Assembly: GCA_900772775.1 (NCBI GenBank)
Contig: CAAGRW010000164.1
Coordinates: 1 to 13,997, forward strand
Direction of reading: 5' to 3'
Length of the DNA: 13,997 nucleotides
Source: Candidatus Rifleibacteriota bacterium
GTDB taxonomy: Bacteria > Vulcanimicrobiota > Xenobia > Xenobiales > Xenobiaceae
The position numbers were made by a program, and so were the translations under genes. The stretch's first letter is position 1. The number at the start of each line of letters is the position of its first letter. The notes beneath the pieces are model-generated. The model was not told the origin of the DNA. It did not search any database and was given only the letters and a program-made list of their open reading frames with translations. Below are positions 7,873-13,997 of the stretch, piece by piece.

Positions 7873-9204
7873 ATGGAAAGAATGCAAGAAAGACTTGTTT
7901 ATTTGCGGTTAACCGTTTTATTCGTTCTGTCGGCATTTTTAGCCGGGTGCTCGCTTTTGGGCTATTTTGACGCCAGTCTTTCGGTTTCTGTCACCAATGA
8001 TAAAAACCACCTTTTGGCTGTAGAAGGCCGAACCAGTATGCCCGACGAGACTCCGGTAAGCGTAGTTCTGCGTGAAGATAAAGAAGTTTTGGCCAAGGGT
8101 AGCACTGTCGTAAAAAGTGGCGTTTTTGCTGTTACCTTAGATTTAAGTACGGCTCCGGGCAATTGTGCTTTGGGTTTAGATATTGTTTTAGATCCTTCTC
8201 AAGGGCCGGAATCGGTGCAAAAAGTTACTGGCAAGCGTGGAGAATACCTTTATGGCGAACAAGTAGAGGAAGTTGGCAATTTATACTTGCTCACGGAGCG
8301 CTTGCGCTTAGTTTTGCCTATGGATAGACGCACTGTAGCTATACGCAGAGCTATGTCCGGCGATTACAATTTGGCTATAGCCAATCTTGAAGATATGCTT
8401 GTGGTGGAGCCGGACGATCAAGACTTAAAAGCTTGGTTGGCTTATGCCTTGCTCAACCGCGATCCCCACGAGGACAAGTTGGGCTCGCAAGCTTACCAAC
8501 TTTTAGCCAACGTAAAAGTAGATCGATTGGGGGAGCCTCTGCGCACTTATTGCAAAAAATGGGTCGATCGCTTGCAACAGCTTAAAACTGAACAAGCCAA
8601 AGAAAATGAGCGCAAGGCGGCTATAGCCAAAACTTTAGCTAAACGCGAAGCTCTCAAGAGCAAATTAGAAGCTGGCAAATTCTTGGGTGGAGTCTACTTG
8701 GGCGCTACTGCCAGAGAAGTATACGAGTTGGCTATCCCGGAAAAATATCCGGCCTGGTCTGGTGATATTGTCATTTATCACATGCCTGATCGCAATGTGG
8801 AAGTCCACTTTGATGGCAAAACTTCCGAAGTTATTGAAGTTCACAGCGAAGATCCCAAATTCTCTGCCAAAAACAATGTTGGTGTAGGTAGCTCTCTTAT
8901 TGAGGTGGCTGTAGCTTATCCCAATGGTCGTTTAACTATGGGGCCTGCCGAGGCTCAGTCCGACGGTACGTCAGTAACCTTTGGTGAATATGCTTGTCCT
9001 GAAGGGTTAGTTTTCTATATAAAACGCCTTACTGCGGCTGACGGCTTAATTCTCAGTGAAAAGGTTAAGGGATTATCCGTTATTCCTCCTTTCCAGTGGG
9101 ATAATGAAGATGTCGAATTGGATGAAGGTTCAGAGATAAATGCCAATCGCGCTGGCGAAGCTCTGGTTGACGATAGCAGTTACCCTAAATCCAGCAAAAA
9201 ATAG
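7873..9204 (+). CDS. Predicted lipoprotein with Ig-like, TPR-like and tandem beta domains
   Basis: I do not recognise a named family. The N-terminus is a lipoprotein signal: basic start, hydrophobic stretch (about 11-24) and lipobox LAGC with C26 as the lipidated cysteine. Residues 33-130 look like a beta-sandwich (VEGRTSMPDETPVSV, later SGVFAVTLDLS). Residues 158-195 look like one or two TPR helices (GDYNLAIANLEDMLVVEPDD). Residues 230-268 are a charged helical, probably coiled-coil, segment. The C-terminal part (about 270-420) seems to contain two related units starting LGGVYLGATAREV and NNVGVGSSLIEV, reminiscent of SmpA/BLIP-like folds. It would sit on the outer face of the cytoplasmic membrane or in the outer membrane. 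It starts 49 bases after rpe, probably in the same operon. ATG 7873 is chosen; ATG 7882 is possible and also keeps the signal peptide. The tail is polar and disordered. Confidence 0.8.
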   Translation: MERMQERLVYLRLTVLFVLSAFLAGCSLLGYFDASLSVSVTNDKNHLLAVEGRTSMPDETPVSVVLREDKEVLAKGSTVVKSGVFAVTLDLSTAPGNCALGLDIVLDPSQGPESVQKVTGKRGEYLYGEQVEEVGNLYLLTERLRLVLPMDRRTVAIRRAMSGDYNLAIANLEDMLVVEPDDQDLKAWLAYALLNRDPHEDKLGSQAYQLLANVKVDRLGEPLRTYCKKWVDRLQQLKTEQAKENERKAAIAKTLAKREALKSKLEAGKFLGGVYLGATAREVYELAIPEKYPAWSGDIVIYHMPDRNVEVHFDGKTSEVIEVHSEDPKFSAKNNVGVGSSLIEVAVAYPNGRLTMGPAEAQSDGTSVTFGEYACPEGLVFYIKRLTAADGLILSEKVKGLSVIPPFQWDNEDVELDEGSEINANRAGEALVDDSSYPKSSKK

Positions 9205-9224
9205 GCAACTATCGATCTATATAA

Positions 9225-9262
9225 GGTTCTGCAAAAAAAATTGAATTTTTTTTTGCAGAACC
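9225..9262. repeat. Perfect 16-bp inverted repeat with A8/T8 tracts
   Basis: The arm GGTTCTGCAAAAAAAA (9225-9240) and its exact complement (9247-9262) enclose a six-base loop. It lies 21 bases after the lipoprotein stop and two bases before the -35 box of the tRNA promoter. It is not a textbook intrinsic terminator, because the U tract lies inside the 3' arm and no U run follows the stem. It may still end or stabilise the upstream operon transcript. Its T tract (9246-9254) falls at about -54 to -46 of the tRNA promoter, where an UP element would sit. Confidence 0.85.
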
Positions 9263-9264
9263 CC

Positions 9265-9293
9265 TTGCCAAATACTATACAGCCTGCTATACT
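9265..9293 (+). promoter_or_regulatory. Sigma-70 extended -10 promoter of the tRNA operon
   Basis: The -35 box TTGCCA (9265-9270) is separated by exactly 17 bases from the -10 box TATACT (9288-9293). The -10 box is preceded by TGC, an extended -10 element. Transcription should start near 9300, about 50 bases before the first tRNA. A/T tracts directly upstream could act as an UP element, as is common for stable RNA promoters. Prediction is from sequence only. Confidence 0.8.
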
Positions 9294-9326
9294 CTCACAC
9301 GTCGAGAGCAGAGGCTAACGACAAAG

Positions 9327-9342
9327 CGAGAATGAGTTCTCG
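9327..9342 (+). other. Small hairpin in the tRNA leader
   Basis: CGAGAA (9327-9332) and TTCTCG (9337-9342) form a six-base-pair stem with a TGAG loop in the 5' leader of the tRNA transcript. The 5' arm with its preceding G (GCGAGAA) nearly copies the first bases of tRNA-Gly (GCGAGAG, 9350-9356). It may help processing or keep the leader from competing for the tRNA acceptor strand. The role is inference. Confidence 0.45.
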
Positions 9343-9349
9343 GTGTTCC

Positions 9350-9424
9350 GCGAGAGTGGCTCAGCGGTAGAGCATCGGCTTCCCAAGCCGACGGTCGCGA
9401 GTTCGAATCTCGTCTCTCGCTCCA
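9350..9424 (+). tRNA. tRNA-Gly (anticodon CCC)
   Basis: The cloverleaf is complete. The acceptor stem GCGAGAG pairs with CTCTCGC (9414-9420). The anticodon stem is TCGGC/GCCGA with loop TTCCCAA, putting anticodon CCC at 9382-9384, which reads GGG. The T arm is GCGAG-TTCGAAT-CTCGT with one G-T pair. The discriminator is T (9421), normal for bacterial tRNA-Gly, and CCA is encoded (9422-9424). It is the first gene of a three-tRNA transcript. Confidence 0.96.
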
Positions 9425-9437
9425 GATAAAAAGAGAT

Positions 9438-9511
9438 GGCGTTGTGGCCGAGTGGCTAGGCGGAGGTCTGCAAAACCTCTTACAGCAGTTCAATTCTGCT
9501 CGACGCCTCCA
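9438..9511 (+). tRNA. tRNA-Cys (anticodon GCA)
   Basis: The acceptor stem GGCGTTG pairs with CGACGCC (9501-9507), including one T-G pair. The anticodon stem is GAGGT/ACCTC with loop CTGCAAA, giving anticodon GCA at 9470-9472. The T arm is AGCAG-TTCAATT-CTGCT. The discriminator T9508 is the expected identity base for tRNA-Cys, and CCA is encoded at 9509-9511. It lies 13 bases after tRNA-Gly. Confidence 0.96.
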
Positions 9512-9519
9512 AAGGAAAT

Positions 9520-9596
<77 letters not shown>

Positions 9597-9604
9597 GTTC
9601 CGGT

Positions 9605-9640
9605 AAAAATCTCACTTCATAGGGAAGTGAGATTTTTTTT
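9605..9640 (+). terminator. Intrinsic terminator of the tRNA operon
   Basis: ATCTCACTTC (9609-9618) pairs perfectly with GAAGTGAGAT (9624-9633) around a five-base loop, extended by A-T pairs from the preceding A run. The stem runs straight into eight T residues (9633-9640). It lies nine bases after tRNA-Val and has the classic Rho-independent form. Confidence 0.93.
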
Positions 9641-9678
9641 ATTTCGTATCAATTATCGATTGCCATTGTAAAAATAAG

Positions 9679-9714
9679 AAAGCCGCTCCTATCATAAAGT
9701 AGGGGCGGCTTTTT
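9679..9714 (-). terminator. Terminator after the exported-protein gene, possibly bidirectional
   Basis: AAAGCCGCTCCTA (9679-9691) pairs with TAGGGGCGGCTTT (9700-9712) with one wobble position (T9687/G9704). It is 15 bases beyond the stop of the minus-strand gene, whose transcript would fold it and then run into a T-rich tract (complement of 9669-9681). On the plus strand it also ends in five T residues, so it could catch read-through from the tRNA operon. Confidence 0.82.
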
Positions 9715-9729
9715 GATTAAAAAAGTAGA

Positions 9730-10272
9730 TTATAAATCGGCTTTGGCAGCTCTTCTAGCTAAAAGAATTAAATCATTGTCGTTAATCTTCGACCAAGTCA
9801 TCAATACATAGCGCGTTTTATTATATTCCCAGCTAGCTGCTTTGGCTCCGCAAGTATATTCGGAAACAAAACCGTTGATTTTGGCTCCTTTGGAAGTTTG
9901 CATAGAGAAGCTCTTAGGTTTATTGACAGTTTGCTTCATGCGTTTGCTGTCCACTAAAGATTCGTTGGGATGTTTGGTAGCACGATAGTTCAATTCCATC
10001 CCCTTATAGCCGGAAACAATTTCACAAATACAACTGTTGACAATAATATATTGTACAACTTGGCAACCGGAAATGGGGGACAACTTTATTTTGCATTCGT
10101 CGGTAAAGGCTTTGGGATTCTTTACTTGGCGCACCGGACTGGGAAGTTGGGCTAAAAGTTCTATACCGGCTTTTTCTTCTTCGGCATAGGCTTTTTCCGC
10201 ACTAAAAGCTGCGCTACCTATAATAGATAGTCCTAACAATAAACTTAAACATTTTGTCAATTGATAATTCAT
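9730..10272 (-). CDS. Small exported protein of unknown function
   Basis: This 180-residue protein begins with a Sec signal peptide: a lysine at 7, a hydrophobic core (about 8-23), and a likely cleavage after AYA (30) or FSA (25). The mature part has five cysteines (60, 70, 81, 83, 141), with CIC at 81-83, so at least one is unpaired or binds something. The C-terminal third (about 128-180; NGFVSEYTCG, then WEYNKTRYVLMTWS and a DLILLARRA end) resembles the layout of DUF4367-like extracytoplasmic domains, but this is weak. No lipobox is seen. GGAGA, the complement of 10286-10290, and AAGG nearer the start can serve as ribosome binding site. It stands alone on the minus strand, divergent from the DUF697-type gene and followed by its own hairpin terminator. 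Function is unknown. Confidence 0.78.
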   Translation of the reverse strand: MNYQLTKCLSLLLGLSIIGSAAFSAEKAYAEEEKAGIELLAQLPSPVRQVKNPKAFTDECKIKLSPISGCQVVQYIIVNSCICEIVSGYKGMELNYRATKHPNESLVDSKRMKQTVNKPKSFSMQTSKGAKINGFVSEYTCGAKAASWEYNKTRYVLMTWSKINDNDLILLARRAAKADL

Positions 10273-10320
10273 AAAAACCTTACACTCTCCTAAAAAGCTT
10301 TGCTCGGCTGACTTTTTGAC

Positions 10321-10380
10321 GATATTGGGCTTTTCCTGGCAATTGTGGGCTTTTTCCCATTAAATGAGCCTTTTTGTTTT
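10321..10380. repeat. Three T-tract boxes spaced exactly 20 bp
   Basis: The spacer between the divergent genes carries GGGCTTTTCC (10327-10336), GGGCTTTTTCC (10347-10357) and GAGCCTTTTTG (10366-10376). Their T runs begin at 10331, 10351 and 10371, a period of exactly 20 bases, close to two helical turns. The first two units match at 12 of 20 positions. They could be operator repeats or a bend. The rest of the 181-base spacer shows no convincing promoter or small gene to me. Confidence 0.5.
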
Positions 10381-10443
10381 TGTGCTCGCTTGGCAGGATC
10401 CGTTGTTCTCAGAAGAAACTTAAACGGGCTTAGTTTTGGCCTC

Positions 10444-10447
10444 GAGG
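10444..10447 (+). promoter_or_regulatory. Shine-Dalgarno deciding the start at 10454
   Basis: GAGG lies six bases before ATG 10454. A longer frame opens at a TTG (10436) upstream, but that TTG has no good ribosome binding site, so the ATG is preferred. Confidence 0.65.
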
Positions 10448-10453
10448 TTTTAC

Positions 10454-11815
10454 ATGGCTTCTAAATTGAATATATTTTATCAAATTTTCTCTTTGAATTA
10501 CTCTACAGAAGAGTTGCGAGAAAATTTTGCTGTCGGTTGCAATTTAGCTTTGGTCGGCAGTAGAGAAAATGTTTCGACAATGCTGGAGCTATTGGGGGAA
10601 CCAGTAGTCAATTTAAGCAATGTCACTTCCCATTCGCATGTTCACTGTTTGCCTTTGCCGGATCGTCGCTTTTCAGTAACCGAAGGTTACAAAAATTTGG
10701 ATGCAGCCATTATCCACTTGGGCAATGCTGTGCCTAGTCCAGAGTATTTACGCTTTTGCTGCGAATGCTTTTCTGCTCGAACTAAGTTGCTTTTCCTTAC
10801 TGACAGTTGCTTAGGGACATTCTCTCCGGCTTATATAACGAGCTCTGTGTTTAAGGCCAATGATACTGAGCCGCATTTTGTCAGCGATGCTGAAGCTAAA
10901 CGTTTAGCTGCCGAAGCGCTGGCCAAAACTAAAGAGCCTATAAAAGAGCCTCTCGAAGCTCAAAGTATAGAGCCGGCATGGCTAGCAACTGGACAACTTG
11001 CTCGTCTTGAGCCCAAAATAGAAAATAAGCTAGTGGCTGAAGCTCCCGTTACAGAGCTTCAAAACGACCATTGGATATATAATCGTCCTGACACTTGGCC
11101 GGAATTAGACAGAGAGCCACGTTTGGGACCGGATTGGAAAAGCAGCGATCCTCTGGCTGCCTATATAGTTTCGCCTATAGATATCGATAGGGCAGAACTG
11201 GTGCCACGTTTCGATTCCACGTTACCTTCAATTATGGTTCTGAAAGCGAGCGATGGGGGAGCTAGTTTTTATGAATGCATCAGCACAGGGCTAGGCAATT
11301 TAGCTTATACTTTGGCTCGCGATTACAGTTTGCTGCGCGAAAATCTTGTTTCCTTGATGATCGCTAAAGCTGCCAAAGATTCAGCTGCGGCGGCGGCCGC
11401 TTCCGGTTTTACAACTTCCTTGCCATTTGTAGGGGCTTTCTTGGGCTTATTTGCTGTGTCTGGCGAAACGATCTACATTACAGCCAAACAGCTTCGCCTA
11501 GCTTTGCTTATTGGTGCTATTTACGGTCGTTCGGTAGATTTCTTTGCCCGTATTGGCGAATTGTTGCCAGTTGTGGGAGGAGCTTGGGGGTGGCGCTTGT
11601 TAGCTCGAGAAGCTATAGGTTTTATACCGGCTTTAGGCTCTTTGGCTAAAGCGGCCGTAGCCTGGAGTGGTACGTATACTGTAGGTAAGCTTAGCCAGCA
11701 CTTTTACCAGCAAGGCGAGCGACATATAAGTGACGAGTACAGAGAATATATTGATGCTGAAGCCAAACATTTGGCCCAGCAGGCAGCTTTAGATTGTTTG
11801 AAGAGCAAGCCATGA
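10454..11815 (+). CDS. Degenerate-P-loop protein with DUF697-type membrane domain
   Basis: This 453-residue protein has three parts. Residues 25-150 resemble a P-loop GTPase fold (hydrophobic NLALVG strand at 30-35), but the Walker A site reads G35-S-R-E-N-V40-S41-T42, lacking the Gly and Lys of GxxxxGK[ST]. Nucleotide binding is therefore doubtful. Residues about 140-225 form an Ala/Glu/Lys/Pro-rich linker. Residues about 300-430 match the DUF697/YcjF pattern: AAKDSAAAAAASG, then LPFVGAFLGLF, TAKQLRLALLIGAIYG, and a final glycine-rich helical pair (IPALGSLAKAAVAW, then YTVGKLSQHFY). These suggest membrane-associated helical hairpins. In known relatives this domain follows an active GTPase. 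The last codons overlap the downstream DUF5693 start (ATGA), so the two products are probably made together. It may work on the cell envelope with its neighbours, which is inference. Confidence 0.78.
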   Translation: MASKLNIFYQIFSLNYSTEELRENFAVGCNLALVGSRENVSTMLELLGEPVVNLSNVTSHSHVHCLPLPDRRFSVTEGYKNLDAAIIHLGNAVPSPEYLRFCCECFSARTKLLFLTDSCLGTFSPAYITSSVFKANDTEPHFVSDAEAKRLAAEALAKTKEPIKEPLEAQSIEPAWLATGQLARLEPKIENKLVAEAPVTELQNDHWIYNRPDTWPELDREPRLGPDWKSSDPLAAYIVSPIDIDRAELVPRFDSTLPSIMVLKASDGGASFYECISTGLGNLAYTLARDYSLLRENLVSLMIAKAAKDSAAAAAASGFTTSLPFVGAFLGLFAVSGETIYITAKQLRLALLIGAIYGRSVDFFARIGELLPVVGGAWGWRLLAREAIGFIPALGSLAKAAVAWSGTYTVGKLSQHFYQQGERHISDEYREYIDAEAKHLAQQAALDCLKSKP

Positions 11816-13905
11816 AAAAAAATACTTCTTTTGGTCTTTCCCTTGTTTTAATTGTTATTTTGGGATTAGTGGCCGCTTTGCCTATTATCGTAAGCAGAGT
11901 CGGCAGCGAACAGCGCAACAATTCAGCCGAAGTCCTTTTTGATTACGCAGCGCTTAACGATTACGCTAGGCGCAGTGGCACTTCATTGGACACAGTTTTA
12001 GCTTGGTGCAAGGCTAGCGGCGTTACCGCTGTGGCTGTAGAGGAAAACAGCCGCGACTCTTTGGCTTTGCGTGGTTTAGCTAGAGCAGCCAACTACTTTG
12101 AGATGACCGATTTGCAATCTCAAAAAAGAGTAGACGGCAATATTAAGCTCGATCCTATGTGCGCTTATTACGTAGCTAAAGATAATGATACGGCTACCAA
12201 GATAAAGCAAGGCGCCGCCTATAGTTTAGGGGCAGACAGAGTACGTTTGGTTCCTGACAGTAAGGGCAAAGTAGTAGAGCTGGCTTGTGATATTCGTGAT
12301 TTGCCTTCTTTAGGATTGGGTATTCCTTACGATATTGTCGACGAATTGCACGATAAGTACGGTTTCAAAGTTTGGCTGCGTCCTTGGAATAGTCCAAAAT
12401 TGGACGAAGCTAGTCTGACTAATATTTTCAAAGTATATGCCAAGTTGGCCGGGCAAGCTCGAATCGAAGGCTTAATTTTTGGTGGCTTGCGCAATGAAGT
12501 ATATGGCTATCCCAAAAATTTGGATACGACTGCCAAACTTTTAGAGCAATCCGGTTTAAAGCTTGGCGTTATAGAGTTGGCTCCCAAAGCTCAGCAAAAA
12601 GGGGTAGTTACTTTAGCTAAACTTTGCCCCGAGCGTGTAGTTAGAGTGATGGCCGTTTCTCCTTCCCATCAAGCCAAGCTCGATCCTGATACCGTTATTT
12701 CTATGTATAGCTTAGGCGTAAGAGAGCGCGGTATTCGTTTGATTTATTGCCGTCCTTATCTTGATGGTGTTGAAAAACTCTCTTTAGAAGAAGTAAATTC
12801 CGCTTTTATGAGCGGCATTCATAAAAGTTTAGCTCCTCTATTTAAAGGGCAGGCTTCTACCTATAGTCAGTCCGACAATTTGGTGAAGACAGGTTTTACC
12901 TTATGGAGCTTGGCTATTACCGCTATTAGCGCCAGCATAGCTCTGTGCTTTATTTTACTGATAACTTTGCTCTGTCGTGAAAATAGCCTATGTCAGCGCT
13001 TTTGGGGACGTCGCAGTGCGGTTGCTCTGTTGCTTATAGTTGTTCTTGCAACTGCCTTAAGTTGTGTAAGCGGCTTAGGGTGCCATTGGGTGCGTATTTT
13101 GTTGGCTTTATCAGCAGTTACGATTATGCCTATTTTGGCTTACGTAATATTAGTGCCTTTTTGGGAGCAAGCAGAGGAGTGCTCTACTATTTGGAGCGCT
13201 ATAGGCGATGGTTTAGTTGTGATGGCCGTTTCGGTAAGTTTAACCTTATATGGCGGTTTACTGGCCGGCGCTTTGTTGAGCGATTTAAATTATATGCTCA
13301 GCTTAGATGTGTTCCGCGGCGTGAAATTGCACAGTTTGCTAGTGCCTCTGGTTATCTTTGTGATTTGGCTGGTACAACAAGGACGCAGCGGCGGCTTAGA
13401 CAGTTTAATCAAGTTTTTGGAATCTGAAGTTAAATTGTGGCACGTTGTGCTCTTCTTTGTGTTTGCTATAGTGGCTGCTTTCTACTTAATTCGTACTGGC
13501 AATAGCGGTGGAGATTTAGTTGTCAGTGAATCGGAGCGTGCTTTTAGGCGTTGGCTTGATGGTACTTTAGGAGTGCGGCCGCGCTTCAAAGAGTTTATTT
13601 TGGGTAATCCAGCTTTGATTTTGCTGCCCACCTTAGTATTTTTGCGTTGGCGCAGTTGCGTGCCTTTGGCAATTTTAGCTAGTGCTGTCGGTATGGCTTC
13701 TCTTTCTGATACTTATGGTCATATCCACACTCCTATTTTGGTTTCTTTACAGCGCACTACTAATGGTGTTGTGTTAGGAGCTGTCATAGGTGTGATACTC
13801 GCTTTTGTTTGCTATGGCTTAAAAAATTTGCTTGCTCCCTATACAAAAATGTTGGTACAACCGAGCCAAGATCAGAGGCGTCAGTCAGAAAATGAGGCTA
13901 AATAA
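11812..13905 (+). CDS. DUF5693 polytopic membrane protein
   Basis: The product has 697 residues. An N-terminal membrane helix (about 7-27) is followed by an extracytoplasmic domain (about 30-355) of alternating strands and helices that looks barrel-like (LDTVLAWCKASGVTAVAVEE; LARAANYFEM). Then come about eight membrane helices (near 363-385, 403-421, 424-447, 456-485, 504-522, 543-561, 594-614 and the C-terminal 620-680). Family-like motifs are RPRFKEFILGNPALILL and SDTYGHIHTPILVSLQRT, which I recognise as DUF5693. The start chosen is ATG 11812, overlapping the previous TGA as ATGA, with GAAGAG upstream; a TTG at 11794 is an alternative. Its molecular function is unknown. Families like this commonly stand beside csaB, as here, so a role in making, moving or modifying a wall polysaccharide is plausible. 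Confidence 0.87.
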   Translation: MKKNTSFGLSLVLIVILGLVAALPIIVSRVGSEQRNNSAEVLFDYAALNDYARRSGTSLDTVLAWCKASGVTAVAVEENSRDSLALRGLARAANYFEMTDLQSQKRVDGNIKLDPMCAYYVAKDNDTATKIKQGAAYSLGADRVRLVPDSKGKVVELACDIRDLPSLGLGIPYDIVDELHDKYGFKVWLRPWNSPKLDEASLTNIFKVYAKLAGQARIEGLIFGGLRNEVYGYPKNLDTTAKLLEQSGLKLGVIELAPKAQQKGVVTLAKLCPERVVRVMAVSPSHQAKLDPDTVISMYSLGVRERGIRLIYCRPYLDGVEKLSLEEVNSAFMSGIHKSLAPLFKGQASTYSQSDNLVKTGFTLWSLAITAISASIALCFILLITLLCRENSLCQRFWGRRSAVALLLIVVLATALSCVSGLGCHWVRILLALSAVTIMPILAYVILVPFWEQAEECSTIWSAIGDGLVVMAVSVSLTLYGGLLAGALLSDLNYMLSLDVFRGVKLHSLLVPLVIFVIWLVQQGRSGGLDSLIKFLESEVKLWHVVLFFVFAIVAAFYLIRTGNSGGDLVVSESERAFRRWLDGTLGVRPRFKEFILGNPALILLPTLVFLRWRSCVPLAILASAVGMASLSDTYGHIHTPILVSLQRTTNGVVLGAVIGVILAFVCYGLKNLLAPYTKMLVQPSQDQRRQSENEAK

Positions 13906-13907
13906 GC

Positions 13908-13997
13908 ATGGGTAAGCGTATTTTACTTTCTGGCTATTTCGGTTTTGACAATATTGGTGACGAAGCTATTTTAGAAGCTGAGTGCACTCAATTGCGC
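13908..13997 (+). CDS. csaB: Polysaccharide pyruvyl transferase CsaB, 3' end missing
   Basis: Only the first 30 codons are in the window. They read MGKRILLSGYFGFDNIGDEA and continue as ILEAECTQLR. The GYFGFDNIGDEAIL motif is the hallmark N-terminus of the CsaB pyruvyl transferase family, which adds pyruvate ketals to cell-wall polysaccharide so that S-layer (SLH) proteins can bind. The start is two bases after the DUF5693 stop, with GAGG at 13894-13897 as ribosome binding site, so it is co-transcribed with DUF5693. The frame is open to the window edge. Confidence 0.88.
   Translation, partial: MGKRILLSGYFGFDNIGDEAILEAECTQLR

Noticed and set aside
9225..9262. Hairpin called as a standard intrinsic terminator
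   Set aside because: The U tract is inside the 3' arm and no U run follows the stem; listed as an inverted repeat instead.
9287..9493. Open minus-strand frame across the tRNA genes (peptide with RRDSNSRPSAWEAD)
   Set aside because: It is the usual spurious translation of the antisense of tRNA genes; the cloverleafs explain the bases.
10345..10362. TGGG-CTTTTT-CCCA as a terminator hairpin in the divergent spacer
   Set aside because: The stem is only four base pairs and no T run follows; the 20-bp periodicity explains the pattern better.
10436..10453. TTG at 10436 as the start of the DUF697-type gene
   Set aside because: ATG 10454 has GAGG six bases upstream; the TTG lacks a good ribosome binding site.
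10381..10453. Sigma-70 promoter for the DUF697-type gene (TTGGCA at 10390)
   Set aside because: No -10 box stands at a suitable spacing.
12990..13427. Plus-strand open frame of 145 codons inside the DUF5693 gene
   Set aside because: It is an out-of-frame shadow with cysteine- and arginine-rich random-looking sequence.

Overview
The window comes from a bacterial chromosome using the standard code (TGA and TAA both act as stops). The lineage cannot be fixed from the sequence. The kinase/PASTA/rpe order and the DUF5693-csaB pair recall Firmicutes, Synergistetes and some uncultivated lineages. Protein identities here rest on motif recognition by eye, not on searches.

Region 1 (1-3102) is the 3' part of a very large AT-rich gene: an SF1 helicase fused to a Vsr/MTES_1575-like nuclease and a DUF3320 tail, a defence-type architecture. 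It looks compositionally different from the rest of the window.

Region 2 (3172-9204) is a probable four-gene same-strand operon: a membrane PASTA-repeat protein kinase, a membrane protein with PASTA repeats but no kinase domain, ribulose-phosphate 3-epimerase, and a lipoprotein. The kinase has a tyrosine-kinase-like catalytic loop (HRDISARN) and an acidic, tyrosine-rich stretch just before its membrane segment. The PASTA-only protein sits where rsgA stands in the familiar prkC-rsgA-rpe order. It is a possible partner or substrate of the kinase.

Region 3 (9225-9640) is a compact tRNA transcription unit. A long perfect hairpin with A/T tracts is followed by a strong extended -10 promoter, tRNA-Gly(CCC), tRNA-Cys(GCA), tRNA-Val(GAC) and a clear intrinsic terminator.

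Region 4 (9679-10453) holds a minus-strand gene for a small exported cysteine-containing protein with its own terminator. A 181-base divergent spacer follows, with T-tract boxes repeated at exactly 20 bp.

Region 5 (10454-13997) is a tightly packed set: a protein with a degenerate P-loop and a DUF697-type membrane domain, a DUF5693 polytopic membrane protein joined to it by an ATGA overlap, and the first 30 codons of csaB (polysaccharide pyruvyl transferase). The set suggests a role in cell-envelope polysaccharide modification.

No CRISPR array, insertion sequence, integrase or rRNA gene was seen. The most unusual points are the kinase with its kinase-less PASTA neighbour and the degenerate-P-loop/DUF697-DUF5693-csaB module.
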